From Prillingera fragicola (Eukaryota; Basidiomycota; Tremellomycetes; Trichosporonales; Trichosporonaceae), in NCBI GenBank assembly GCA_002335605.1, contig BEDY01000012.1, positions 248,001 through 312,000 of the forward strand: a DNA stretch of 64,000 nucleotides, written 5' to 3'. Below are positions 31,181 through 42,881 of the stretch, one piece after another; positions within the stretch are counted from its first letter, which is position 1, and each line of letters begins with the position of its first letter. The translations under genes were made by a program, and so were the position numbers. The notes beneath the pieces were generated by a model. That model saw nothing but the letters and a program-made list of their open reading frames with translations. It was not told the DNA's origin and ran no database searches.

Positions 31181-34100
31181 CTAGTTTTTAACTTCGGCAT
31201 GCCTGTCGGGATACCGTGTCCTCAACCGCATCCCAGCCTCGTGGAGGGCAAAGAACATTGGTCCCCTCCGCTTGAGCTCGTCGGCACTACTCTCATCGGC
31301 AGGGTACATGACCGCGTCCCGGATCGCAATCAGGTTGGCCTGCATCTGCTCGATGCGCTCGAGCGGGATCGCGTTGAGAATTTCCTCGAGCCTGTCGAGC
31401 TCGGTGGGCAGGACGCGCACACTGAATTGCGACCAGTCGAGGAAGGACGCAAAGGGGTAGTGCGTGCCCTCTGACGTGAGGACCGGGATGCAGCCAGCCC
31501 AGATGGCGTCGTTTACGCGCGGAGACCAGCCTGTGACGTTAGCAACGGGCCTATAGGGGGAGAGGACTTGCGGCCTACGGCCTCGGTCTCGCAGTACTCA
31601 CCAGCAATACCCTTTGGCTGGGGACAGAAGCGCGCGTTGGCCAAGTCCTTCATGTAGTCCCAGTCGTAGAAGATGGACTGGCGTCCACCACCGGGCACGA
31701 GTTCCTCGTAGATAGCGCCGCCGCGCTCACACGTAATCCTCAAGCGCTCCGACTTGCCCGTGCCCCACATGGTTCCGGCCCAGGTGAGCAGTGCTGTGCG
31801 TTCGCGCATGGGCGTGATGGATGCGACGTCGGGGAACGCGGCCACGAGGTCTGGGGAGCGGCATGTGCGTGCTGGCACGACCACGTCCTGCGTGGGGCGG
31901 TAGCAGTTTGAGTCCCAGTCTCCCTGCACGCTAAACACGAGAATGTTGCGCATGATGGGGTCGGGGTAGAGCGTGGGCTTGTCGTCGCGGATATCGCGCG
32001 AGCTCCAAATCTCCCAGGTAAAGGCGAGACAGATTCCCCAGTCGTGCGTCATGACGATTGCGACAGACTTTTCATGGTTGTCAATACCCTTTACCGTGTT
32101 GGAGGCATGGTGGTAGACGTCGTGAAGGAGGAAGTCTGCCTCGGTTGCGGGCTTCGGGGCCGTGCAGTGCTGATACACTGGGAGGACGAGGAGGTCGGCG
32201 TCATCCGGGTTGTCGGTGGAGCTAACACTGTAAGCATACTTGTTCACAGTCGCAGACTCACAGATGCCTCATGGCCTTGTACATCATACTGTCGGCCGAG
32301 AAACAGTGGTTCTCCTGCAGCTTGTGGCAGTCGGCTGCCTCGACTTTTTCTTCACCCTTGTAGCCCTTGAGGACATGCACCTTGATAAAGTCCGGGTTGG
32401 CATTGTAGTACGCCCTAGCTTCGGGGCGGAGCACATCGCGCCAGTCGGTCTTTGCCACCATATCCTTGAGCACGGGGTCAAAGGCCTTGAACTTGCCGAG
32501 CGGGCTGGGCGGGAGGGTAGGCGTCCACGGCTTGCCGCGACCGAGGGCGATAAGGGGGTTTTCCCTGCGGCGGGGACACGAGTCGGCGAGGACGCAGCGG
32601 CAGTCTCCCGTCTGCATGCAGATTGAAGGGGACGCGCAGTCGTTGTGACACGGCTGCATCGTCTTGGGGAGCCAGTTGTCCGGCCGCTTGTTGGTGCTCA
32701 CGGGCTTGCCAAAGGTTAGGTGTCCTTCGTCGGGGACCTGCGCAGCCATCTGCGAGGACACACTGGCGAGCTCGGTATAGTACTTGAACGACTTTTCGTA
32801 CCGGTCACAAAGATGGAGGCGGCGCGACGAGTTGAACGAAATATCTCCGTTGCGGTTAAAGGTAATGTCAGACGTCTCGTGGTCGTCGAGCAGGAGCGGC
32901 CAGTCTCCCACGCGCTGGCAGCAGAGCACGTTCATGCGCATGTCATAGTTGTCGACGGCCTCGCGGTCAAAGGGGCCGAGCTCAAAGTAGGTCTTGCGCG
33001 GGTCGCTCGGGTCGGGCGTGGCCTTGAGCTGTCCCGTCCAGGCCGCCCCCATGCTCTCGGGCGGCGCAAGAAGACGCATGTGGCTCGAGTCCGGGGCGAC
33101 CTCGATTTCAAAAGTGCTGACGTGCTCCTCGGTCGTGTCGGGCTTGTACAGCTCGAGCGGGACGTTGCCGCCTTGTGTGACAGCCTGCTTGGGCATTCCA
33201 AGGAATCCCATACCGTTCTCCTGCTCAAACCTTACTTTGGCCTTGCCGTTGGGCTGCTCCTCGTCGTCGATAACACGCACCTTCCACACGGTCGCGTTCC
33301 AGTTGTACGAGATAACCTTGTACGAGTCGGCGCCGCAGTGCTTGCCGTCCTCGCACTTGAGGTGATGCATCCACCCGCGGTTCTCAAAGCCAATGTTCAC
33401 CGTGCAGTTGTCCAAGCGGTAGAGGTGGCGGTTGCGGTCGTCCTCGGCGACAACGGGCGTTTGGCCGAGCTCCAATGCGGCCTCGGAAGACGGGCAGTGG
33501 TGGCCTAAAAAGTCCTTGGCATAGTTGGCGGCGTCCTCAGCGAGCAGCTGAGTAGCAAGCGCCAGACCACGGGGCAGGTCTGCGACGGGCTCCCACTCGA
33601 GCACCTCCTTTGCGCGCTCGGGCGAGTAGTCGCCGACGCCGTTGAGGGTGGCCTTGTGGTCGCCAATGTCGCGGACAGGCGAAAGCGACTGGGTCTGCGA
33701 GCGGATCAGATCAACGACCTCTTCCTGTAGCCAGCGCTTGCCGCCGTGGACGAGGTTGAAGTCTTCCGTCTTGGCCTCGGACTGCTCCTTGGCCTGGGTC
33801 GCGAGCAGGTTCACGACGGCGAGCACACCCTCAGTGGCCTCCTCGACGTGTAAGAGGTCGATGGGAGCGGCGTTGGACGAGTACTGGATCGGGAGCGAGG
33901 TGCCAGCTGCCTGCAGGAGACTGGGGATGAACGAGGCGGGGACGGCAATCGCGCGGTGGTAGCCATACACCTCCGAGAAGCGCACAATGGCTGCACGGAG
34001 CTTGCTCTTGCGTCCACCATTGCTGGCAACGGCTGCAGCGTGAGCCACAGTCGTGCGGACATGGTCTTCGCCGGCAAGTTTGGTCTTTCCAACGGTAGTC

Positions 34101-34837
34101 AAGGGCTTGCGTTCCGTGTCCTCTGTAACGGTGCCAGTGTCCTTTGAGCCGTACACATCCATGCTGGACGCATAAAGCACCCACGGTGTGGTCGATTTCC
34201 GAAACTTGTTGAGCACACCCGAAGCCGCCTTGGAGTCGGCCGCGGCGACCGCCTCCATGAGCGCTTGGGTGCCTCCAGCGTTGACTCGCTCGCACTCCTC
34301 TTCTTTGGGCGAGCACCACTGCTCGATCGAGATTGCTGCAAAGTGCAGCACTCCGTCAAACTTGTACTGTGCAAGCAGGTCGGAGACAGCCTTGGAAGGC
34401 GGGAGGATCGAGCCACGGTGGTAGACGACATCACGGGGCAGTGTGGCTGGGCGGCCGACAATGTCGAGAGCATGGACGTTCCATCCCGATGCGAGGAGCT
34501 TGGGAGCAAGAGCCTGGGCCAGACTACCGGCGCCGCCGGTGATGAGGACGGTGCCGTGCTCGCCCTTGTTTGCCGCTGTGCTGCTGCCCTTGTTCTTCCA
34601 CTTGGACACCCATCCGCTGCCGTGCGACGACAAGTCGAGGTCGTCGTCCACCACACCAAAGTCTCCCCAGTCGTCCCATCTGCTCGGCGAGCTGCCGCTT
34701 GAGGGCAGGCTGGTGGACGCCTCTGTAGCGTGGCGCGAGTGACCGTTGTAGGTGAAGAGAAAGACGGAGAGGGGGATGAAGCAGAGAAAAAGGAAGAAAC
34801 GATGCCTCCTGACGAGGCCCATCAATGGGAGCGCCAT
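31181..34837 (-). CDS. Type II membrane protein: SDR/epimerase-like domain fused to exostosin-type glycosyltransferase (GT47)
   Basis: Exons 34837..32262, 32227..31602 and 31530..31181 (introns 34 and 71 nt); 1183 residues. Short cytosolic tail and signal anchor (residues about 12-30, FFLFLCFIPLSVFLFTYNG). Residues about 95-440: nucleotide-sugar epimerase-like Rossmann domain with VLITGGAGSLAQAL, the Ser motif LYASSMDVYGS and KTKLAGE; the catalytic Tyr expected before GKTK is Val (LTTVGKTK), and the third Gly of the dinucleotide motif is Ala. Residues about 445-700: beta-rich region with paired Cys. Residues about 750-790: Cys-rich EGF-like segment (CHNDCASPSICMQTGDCRC). C-terminal exostosin domain: DDADLLVLPVYQHC, IVMTHDWG, FCPQPKGIAGWSPRV, DAIWAGCIPVL. 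Likely Golgi; sugar and acceptor unknown. The start at 34837 is chosen because upstream in-frame sequence is promoter-like. Confidence 0.85.
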
Positions 34838-36399
34838 GGCGGCGCTCTGCGGCGGATGGAGTGTTGGTAGCGGGGAGGGGGAGCCCTGTGGACTTGAGAG
34901 AGTGTCGGGGTTGGGTGTTACAGCGTGTGCCGTGTCAGTATCGGCGGTGGGGTGGGGAAGTGGTTGGGTATACAAGAAATGAGAGAGAAATGGAGCAAAG
35001 CAAAGTGGAACGCGGAACAGCTGGAAGTGATTCCACAAAGGCACACTTAATGTAAAGGGTCAACGGAAGCAAAATGATGGACATTGTGTTCAACTTGATC
35101 CACTTTGTTGCTGTTTACTCGTGCATGCATGCAGTCTATGAGTATTGTGCATCCATATCTTCATTTGCTAACATCAGAGTCCTTGGCACCGACAATGTCA
35201 AAGTCTCGTGGAGCTGCTATCGAGGCCAATGTCACCTACTGCAGAGGCGACCCGCAAAACTGGATGCGTGGCAGCTGTCAGCGTCAGGCACCTCCATCGC
35301 CGCCAAGCCACAAGGCAGCCTCAAGCTGTCGGAGAGTGTCTGGGTCAGTGTCTGACAACGAAGATGAACTTGACCTGCGGTGCGGCATATACATGATGAA
35401 GGCAGGTTGTGGGATTCCAAGTAGGCTACTGGAGATATGACATGCCATACAGATCAATTGTGCCGCGCCTTCGTGCACCGCTGGGCTGGTAGCTCGTGGC
35501 TGATTGTTCAGAGTTTCCCAGTCCAGGATCCAAGAGTTCAATTGATTGGGTATAGCTGGTCCTCGCTAGGCTAATGAGAGTGGTTCTAGTGACCCATCGC
35601 CGCTCAGCAGACGCCATTCACACTGGGGGCACTGGCCATTGAGCAAGGCGTCAGACCTGCCGCTGTGAGTTGTGAGTGGTTCTCTAGCCCGGACTGTTGT
35701 TGCCGTAGCATTGAACATTGTACAAGGACAGAGCTAAGACTATTAGCTCGCTCTTGCAGGAAGTCAAGGACATTCTGTACAAGTCATATAGTACTTCGGT
35801 GGGCTGGAAGCAATGGTGCCTGAAAGATTGTCCCCGTCAATCCCCAGAGGGCGCATGGTCTGGACCCCATTTGACGCGTTTTGCGCCCCTCGGCTCTTCC
35901 TCCTTGACAAGGCCTGCCAGCTGCATGCGCCCCAAGCATGCAACCCTGAGTATGCCACGTGGACGACCCTCTCCCCAGGCTCAAGCTCCGAGGGGCGCAG
36001 TGAAGGGGGCGTTTAGAGTTAAAAACAAGACGAGAGATCTGTGCACCAATGCGGATCAGTGTCCGTGCGCTGTGCGCTGGCTGGACAACTGCCACGCGCG
36101 CAATGTTCTCGCTCTTCTTCTCATTCTTATCATCATCATCGTCTCGCGTCGTCTGTCTTGGGGTTGCACATCCACTGTTACCTCAAGCCCTCAACACCAC
36201 ACAAAGGCCCAGCGCACGGCATAGCGTTTTTTCCGGCCGTCGACAAGGCATCAACAGGGACCACACCGTGCTGCCCTCCACCACGCGACACACGACGTCT
36301 CTCCTCGTGCCAATCCATCGCCGCGTCAGCAAAATCGCACATTACGCGACCACTGCCTCCTAGGCGACTTTAACCTCTCCCACCTTCGTCAACGCAACC
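34838..36399. other. Divergent intergenic region between two glycosyltransferase genes
   Basis: No gene supported on either strand; frames are short. Presumably holds the promoters of the GT47 fusion (minus) and the GT71 gene (plus). Confidence 0.5.
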
Positions 36400-38099
36400 A
36401 TGGCGCCCTACAGCCCAGTGACTGGCGGCGACAGCGCGGTGCGCGGCGGCGTCCGCTTCCGGATCCGTCCACTGCAAGCCATCGTCGCCTTTGGCGTCCT
36501 CTGCATCCTCTGCATTCCCCTTTTGGCCGGAAGCGACCGCCGCGCCGCCGTGGGCCAGTACCTGACTGCGCCGCACCACAACTCGCACAACGGTGCGCTC
36601 TACCCCGTGCAGCCGGCTACGGGCGGTCTCGACCCGCGCGTGGTCCCCCTGTCGCTCGAGAAGAGGTTGCAGCTCTTTATCGAAAAACCCGCGCTCGACG
36701 CGTGGGAGGCCGAGCTGCCCAACAGGTACAACTGCCCCATGTGGACGTATCACCGCAACAACTACTTTTTCCACGGTGGCAAGGAAAAGATTTGGCAGGA
36801 CCTCACCAAGGCGGATATTCGCAAGGCGCGCCAGAAGATGGTCGACTACCTGCGCACTCTGGACGCACAGGGAGAGAAGATTGTGTGGGACAAGAGTCTC
36901 GAGGCCAACACTCCCCGGGACCAGCGTCGTGGTTTGATCTTCGCTGGAGGTGGTGGAGTGAGTCCCCCCGAGATTGGGCGCGGCGCTAGCTGACGATCTA
37001 GAAAACGCTCGACCGCATTCGTGTGGCCCTCGACCTGCTCCGCAACGTGCACAAGTCCAAGCTTCCCGTTGAAATCTACCATTTTGACGACGAGCTCCAG
37101 GACCAAACCGTGCGCAAGGAGCTCATGGAGACGTGGGCGCCCCTCGAGCTCGTCGAATCTACGGCCCACGTGCAGGGCAGCGAAAAGTGGAAGATTAAGA
37201 ACCGCGCCTTTATCGACACCAAGTTTACCCAGTTTCTCTACTTTGACTCGGACTGCCTGCCGCTTATGAACCCGATCGAGCTGTTTGACTCGCAGGAGTT
37301 CAAGCAGTCTGGATCAGTGTTCTGGCCGGACATCAACAAGGACCACCCTGACAACTCGATGTGGCGCTTCCTTGGCCGAGAGTGCAGCGACATGCACTGG
37401 CCTGCCGAGACGGGTCAGATGCTCTACGACAAGAGTGCAAACAACGGCCTGAACCTGGCCGCTCTTCACCTGTCGATGCACATGATGGAGGAGAAGCAGT
37501 TTTACGGCGTCATGGCGTATGGCGACAAGGACACTTTCGTGAGTAGCTCTCCGGGAGAGCCGAGAAGCGTCGGCTGAAGCTGTCGGCCTCCTGTGGTTGC
37601 AATTGTGCTACCTCGCCGCTAACACACCCAGCGTTACGCCTTTTACATTCTCGGCCTGCCGTACCAGCAGCCTCCGCGCCTCTTCTCGGTCGTCGGCGGC
37701 TACGAGCACGAGAACAACCAGGGCAAGTACAACGCCCACTCTCTCATGCACCATGGTCTGCACCCTGTTTCTGAGCGCAACAACCCCAACTTTATCCCCA
37801 AGCCTGCGTTTTTGCACCAAATCCTCATGAAGCACCGCAAGGGCTTTGACCCCAAGCGCGTGTTCAGCCACACCAAGCGTCCCCGGCTCGACGCGATTGA
37901 CGAGCCGCGCCTCGTCCGCACTCCCATCGAGTTTGCCCACGGCAGCTTTGTCGTGACCCTCAAGGGCCCCGATGGCATGCCTGGCGGAGAGAACAGTGTG
38001 GGCGACGGACAGGGAGAGGTGCTCGTCGAGACCAAGGACGTGGTCCCTATTTGGGACGAGCTGGAGAAGCGCTTGCCAGCTATCGTGGGCATCTCATAG
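36400..38099 (+). CDS. Alpha-mannosyltransferase, MNN1/GT71 type (Mannosyl_trans3)
   Basis: Exons 36400..36957, 37002..37538 and 37632..38099; introns 44 and 93 nt, phase 0; 520 residues. Type II topology: cytosolic N-terminus of about 28 residues, signal anchor (IVAFGVLCILCIPLLAG), luminal catalytic domain. Diagnostic features: GLIFAGGGGKTLDRIRVAL (donor-binding start), LPVEIYHFDDEL, KWKIKNRAFIDTKFTQFLYF, the DxD-type metal/nucleotide motif YFDSDCLPLMNP, and SVFWPDINKDHP. Such Golgi enzymes add alpha-linked mannose from GDP-mannose to N- or O-glycans or capsule-like polymers. Divergent from the GT47 fusion, which suggests related surface-glycan work. Confidence 0.87.
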
Positions 38100-38380
38100 A
38101 GTATCCGTTCCCTTGAGCAAGCGAGAGTGAGGCGGTGGGAGACGGGGGGATCTCGTTTGCTGGACAGTGTAGAGGCCGATGCATCATTTAGACTGGCAAG
38201 AGCACAGCATTACGAGCCGGTCGCTGCAACCATTGCCGTGCGGACGGCGACAACAGGAACGACTAAGGATGAACCACTACCGGAGATCACCTGATCAGGC
38301 AAGCAACGTCGTCCTGTACCGATCCAAGATGGCGCACCCACTGTCATCTCCGCATCGCTCTCCTCCCCCCTCGGCACACC

Positions 38381-38932
38381 ATGGACCCCATCAGCAAGAT
38401 CATCCTCATCCGCCTCGGCATCTTCATCTCAATAGGCCTAGTCCTCCTCACCCACTTCCTACAGCACGCCCCCATCCAGGACGTCGAAGCCCACCTGGGC
38501 CTCACAGTGATGATAACTCTCGCGTCAGTCCTGTACGCCCTGAGCATGATAGGCTGGGTCTTCAGCCCGAACGTACCAGGCATGGCGCCCCTGCACCGCG
38601 CGACGCTGGGGAGCACGCTGTTCCCCCTCGTCAGCGGGGTGGGGTACGTGTGTGTCCTGGCGCTGCCGCGGTTGGACGACGAGTGGATCGCCGTGCTGCG
38701 CCGCGTGTGGGTTGGGGCCGTGGGGTGTCTTGCTGTGGGCTGTTTGGGTGGCTGTGGAGGGTTGAGGGGGGCGTGCCGGCTGGGGAGAGAAAGGTTGTGG
38801 ACAAGAACGAGTAGCCTGGCAAAGGCGAGGGAGGACGTTGGGCTTGGACCCGGCTGTGTAGCTGGCCGTGTCGACGCTACCGCCGCGAAGACAACCCCAG
38901 CCTGCAGTCTGCAGTTGCCAGCAGCGTGCTAG
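38381..38932 (+). CDS. Small multi-pass membrane protein (183 aa), unknown
   Basis: Single exon, MDPISKIILIRLG. Four predicted hydrophobic segments: residues about 8-26 (ILIRLGIFISIGLVLLTHF), 40-62 (LTVMITLASVLYALSMIGWVF), 77-95 (LGSTLFPLVSGVGYVCVLAL), 108-125 (VGAVGCLAVGCLGGC), followed by a basic, poorly conserved-looking tail. An alternative C-terminus through a missed intron near 38760-38810 is possible. No recognised domain. Lies at the plus-strand edge of the small membrane-protein cluster. Confidence 0.5.
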   Translation: MDPISKIILIRLGIFISIGLVLLTHFLQHAPIQDVEAHLGLTVMITLASVLYALSMIGWVFSPNVPGMAPLHRATLGSTLFPLVSGVGYVCVLALPRLDDEWIAVLRRVWVGAVGCLAVGCLGGCGGLRGACRLGRERLWTRTSSLAKAREDVGLGPGCVAGRVDATAAKTTPACSLQLPAAC

Positions 38933-39230
38933 CTAGGCCATACAGTGCCTGGCTCATGGCAAGAGCGCGAACTGCACTACAAACGAGGCCGACCACGGAT
39001 GTCATGAACGACGAACCATCGGTGACTGCCATCTCGACTCTCACTGTCGCCAACACGGCCATGCACTCTTATCAGCCTGCCCTCCCGGGTCGAGGTGGTA
39101 CTGTATCGATACTGCAATGCGGCAACTGGCGAGCATGTGTAACAGATGCATGCTATGAACGAACTAATGCCTTGACTCTGCGCAGTCCGTGTACATGTGC
39201 AGTGCAAGACACGACTGCCCCAGACGCCAT

Positions 39231-39686
39231 CTACTGCCTCTTCCTGTCATCATCAGGTGGTGGACAGTTTACAGTAGTAGCAGCGGCATCCGCAGGAGCC
39301 CCAGGGACTGCTGGCCCAGAGGCAGCGACCCTCCTACGATACAGCTCATCGTTAATCGCCTCGGCCACCCAACACAACCCATACACGACAAAGGTCGCCA
39401 GCCACATGCCCCCGAGCGCAAGTGACGCGCAGAACGAACACCATTCAAGCGACAGCACGCTGAGGGTGTAGATGAACCCAAACGGCACGCTCGCCACGGC
39501 CGGGAGGGCGGTACCACACATGATGTGTGCGATGATTGAGTCGGAATTGAGTGGCCGCCTCGCCAGGTCGGCCGTTACTGCCTCGGGGAGGCCGTCGCTG
39601 CAAACTAGCCAGGCAATCTGGCAGCGGACGCTGATGATGCCCGTGAACCAGAGATGGCCTGTGAGGCGGGAGGTGTCGGGTGCCAT
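39231..39686 (-). CDS. Small multi-pass membrane protein (151 aa), unknown
   Basis: Single exon starting MAPDTSRLTGHLWF. Hydrophobic segments at about residues 10-28, 54-80 (IIAHIMCGTALPAVASVPFG) and 83-110 (WCSFCASLALGGMWLATFVVYGLCWV), then a hydrophilic tail rich in Pro/Asp (PPPDDDRKRQ). Another in-frame-stop-limited ATG lies just upstream (39769) with a 26-residue reading frame that could be an upstream ORF. First of ten consecutive minus-strand genes running to 50740. Confidence 0.5.
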   Translation of the reverse strand: MAPDTSRLTGHLWFTGIISVRCQIAWLVCSDGLPEAVTADLARRPLNSDSIIAHIMCGTALPAVASVPFGFIYTLSVLSLEWCSFCASLALGGMWLATFVVYGLCWVAEAINDELYRRRVAASGPAVPGAPADAAATTVNCPPPDDDRKRQ

Positions 39687-41281
39687 GGCTCAGCGGCGGA
39701 CCCAGGCGACGTGGAGGGTCGCGCAGGGGGTGAGGAGGGTGAGGAAGCGCATTGGCGGGGAGGGGGACATGGTGGTGAGATGGGTGTTGAGTAAATGAAA
39801 CGGAATAAACAACAACTACAGATGTACGGATGGGGGTGGTTGGGTCTTGGAGGGTATTTGCCTCGGCGGTCGATGACATTGCCGCTGCTCATGGTGCACC
39901 TCGACTGTGCCGCGGAACAGCTGCATAGTAGCCACTCAACTGGTGTGCAAGAGTGGTCTTTATCAAGCGGCGTCCAAGTGCCCAGAAGAGAGGCGAGCTG
40001 CGTACAGACACGTCTACTGAAGCATGCTGCACGGTGTTGGGGGCGACATCCCTGCCACGTCTTTCGCCACAATAGCACATTAACCTATGTGGCCATGGCT
40101 GCTTACATTCGAGCAAACAGCTCACTGACGTGTCTGAGCAGCGATGTAGGTACACTCCTTCAGGACACGTAGAATCGACGCCGACGAACAGTCCACGGGC
40201 GGCCACGATAACTACCCCCAGTGGAGAACTGGTAAAGCCCGCGTGCTCCTGTCTTCTCGAGCAAGATTCCGAGCTTCGTCCTGGTGACAACCTTGGCGTC
40301 TACCACTCAAATTCTGGTCATTTCCTACAAACCCGTTATCGGTGACAACCCAGTCGTGCCTCTTTGGCGACCAGAAACGATTATAAAACCGCAAGCAACA
40401 TCCAAGCGGGGACCATGTCCACCTTGGACTTTCGACAACTAAGGCGGTGGTGGAGAACGTATGAATGGCCGTAGATTCCATTCGCCGTAGATCCCATCCG
40501 TCGAGAAATGTGAAAGAGTGCAAGCACCTGGACCTGGTGGCGATGAGGTGGTCATGGGTGTACGGGACGGACCGCCGTCGCAACGCGGCGTTTGACCGTC
40601 GTTCGACCTACTCAACCCCACCGCCTAACCCCTGCCTGACGAATTAGGCATGATCAGTAAAAGCAACACTTGCTACCCATCCAAGGTGGCCAGACACAAG
40701 CTCGCTACCGCTGATCGACGACTGGCAAACGGTCGCGTCGCGGTTGGCACGGCACAGATCTAGAGTGCTGCCAGGAACACACCACCATTGCTCGGTCGTC
40801 CTCCAGCCTCCAGCTCCGTAGCGATGGACAGAGGCAAAGCTGTACCACCGGCCATGTGCAGTACCGCCGACGCGGTGCAGTGAGGTTATCAGTGCCTAGC
40901 TCTCAGCCAGTTGTTGCTAGTCACCGCCATGTAGTCGCACCACTATGTAGTCGGGTGCGGGAAGCTGCGTGAGAATGAGATGTCTGTGGCGGCGCCTGTC
41001 ATGAGGCTGTGGAAGTTGGCGCCACCGCAATACAACGGCCACCGACATGCACGACAATGAGCAGAAGCAACTCAGTCGAGACGAAGGGTTGTGGCATGTT
41101 GGAGGTTGGGCTCGGGGGAGTGTTTAACCTCTAACCACCGACGTATCAGTCACCAAGCATCAGTCACGAAGGAGCCCCGAACGCATCGTTGGGTGATATC
41201 TATGCCGATTATACATGTAACAACAATGGTCTCCTGTCTCCTGACGTCTTAATCCTGTACTCGCTGGTGGTCGGCCGTGGG
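39687..41281. other. 1.6-kb intergenic region, no gene supported
   Basis: Short frames only; possible small multi-exon genes of the kind found at 45.4 and 48.0 kb cannot be excluded. Nothing repetitive seen. Confidence 0.4.
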
Positions 41282-41689
41282 CTAGAGATAGACTACACTC
41301 TTGCGCTCAGCGGCGACGAGCCTCCTGAGACACTCTGCGACGACAACCGCGGCAGCGACGACGAAGCAAACCGAGACATAGTCGCGGTACGCCGCGGCAG
41401 TAAAGTGGATGGCCAGCGCAGAAGCAAGGGGGACACTGGGGAGGACGAGCCAGAAAGCGCCAACGTCGTGTGGTGCCCTGCTGCGGTCGAAGAATGCCAC
41501 AGCGCCGTAGAGGAAGAGCACGAGACCCATCACGCCTGGGAGGAGCGCGAGGTGGGTGTTGAGGGCGACGTGTTGGAGGCAAAGGTGGAGGAGGACCATG
41601 CTCGCGAGGGTTAGGCGGGAGGTGTGGTCGATGGGCTCGTGCGGGGCCGAGGTCGTTGGGAGGGGGAGGTCGCGGTCGGTCTTGGACAT
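41282..41689 (-). CDS. Small four-helix membrane protein (135 aa), unknown
   Basis: Start at 41689 (MSKTDRDLPLPTTSAPHEP), which is preferred to the upstream in-frame ATG. Four hydrophobic segments fill residues about 25-130: LASMVLLHLCLQHVAL, LALLPGVMGLVLFLYGAVAFF, AFWLVLPSVPLASALAIHFT and SVCFVVAAAVVVAECL; short basic C-terminus (RRLVAAERKSVVYL). No recognised domain. Confidence 0.55.
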   Translation of the reverse strand: MSKTDRDLPLPTTSAPHEPIDHTSRLTLASMVLLHLCLQHVALNTHLALLPGVMGLVLFLYGAVAFFDRSRAPHDVGAFWLVLPSVPLASALAIHFTAAAYRDYVSVCFVVAAAVVVAECLRRLVAAERKSVVYL

Positions 41690-42881
41690 TGTGGTGTCGT
41701 TGTAGGACGAGGAAGGAGTGACGAGATGGAAGGATGTGGTCTGCGTCGTGGTGTGAGCAAAAGTAAGCAGATGCATCTGTGCTGTCGTCTGTCCTGCTCT
41801 CTCCATCACTGCACGAGCCATGCCATTAGCCGGGGAAGAGGGATCATGTGTCAACAGCTACAGAAGACGGCAGACAAGTACCGGCCACAACAAAAGCCAC
41901 AACCCGAGGAACTACCGTGTTCCCCCCCACCCCTGAGATAACACTGCGCGGGATCCCGACTGATGGTCCATCCCTGCGACCACTGACGACGCTCCCAGCG
42001 CATGTTCCTGACACGGGCAGCGTACAGCACTGCAGCGTGCGGCGTGTGCCCTCTGTTGACAACATGACAATATGACAACCTTTGGTATGTGGGTACCTGT
42101 CGAGCGTTCCTGGTCATTGCTTAGGTCATTGGTACAAACCTTGATACCCATCTTCTTGGCAGTTGACTCTCATCTGTCACAGGCCAAACCAACCTGCTGC
42201 CTGCGACACTCGAAGCAAGCCCAAGAGGACAGGCCAAAGCTGCTGCAACACGGCTATGGGATGCACATGTCGGCTCGTCAGGCTGCATGGCCCAGCCGAG
42301 CAGCCCATGCGGGCGGCGCGGGCATGCGGCCATCAGCCGTATGCGGGACGCCAGCTGTTGCGAGCACCCTTAACCCATTGCACCTGATCGAACGCAAAAC
42401 AAGCATGTCAGTCAAGCCCGGCGTATGGTCTAATCTACTTTGCCTTTGCAGCGAGCGAGCACCAGGCTGCATGGCAAGCGAGGCGGGAAGAATATTTCTA
42501 TTTCCTGCCCATTAGAGTTGCAGGAGTCGCACCGAGATGACATTGGAGCGTTGCCTGCACTCCCGCGGGGCTGCGTACCCTAGCGTTCATGGCAGTGTAG
42601 ACGGTCGTCGTCGCACGATCAGAGCACATAGCAAGGGTATCAGCCAGCCGCTGGTCTCATGGTCGTCGTCGATCCCGGTATAGGCACGAACCTACCCGTG
42701 ATCCGATGGAGTCACCAGGTCATGCTACCCCACACTGGCCGGGGTGGGCGCCGCGCTCGCTCCGCACCACTGCACTCCCAACGTATGAACGAGGTGGCAC
42801 AAGAGAGCAATAACCAAAAGACCTATGTTTACAGTAATACCACACCACAGTCCCCTGCACCTGCATTCTCAGCAGGGGAGC
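41690..42881. other. Intergenic, nothing recognised
   Basis: No coding frame supported; contains the promoter of the 41282-41689 gene and the 3' flank of the next. Confidence 0.45.
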
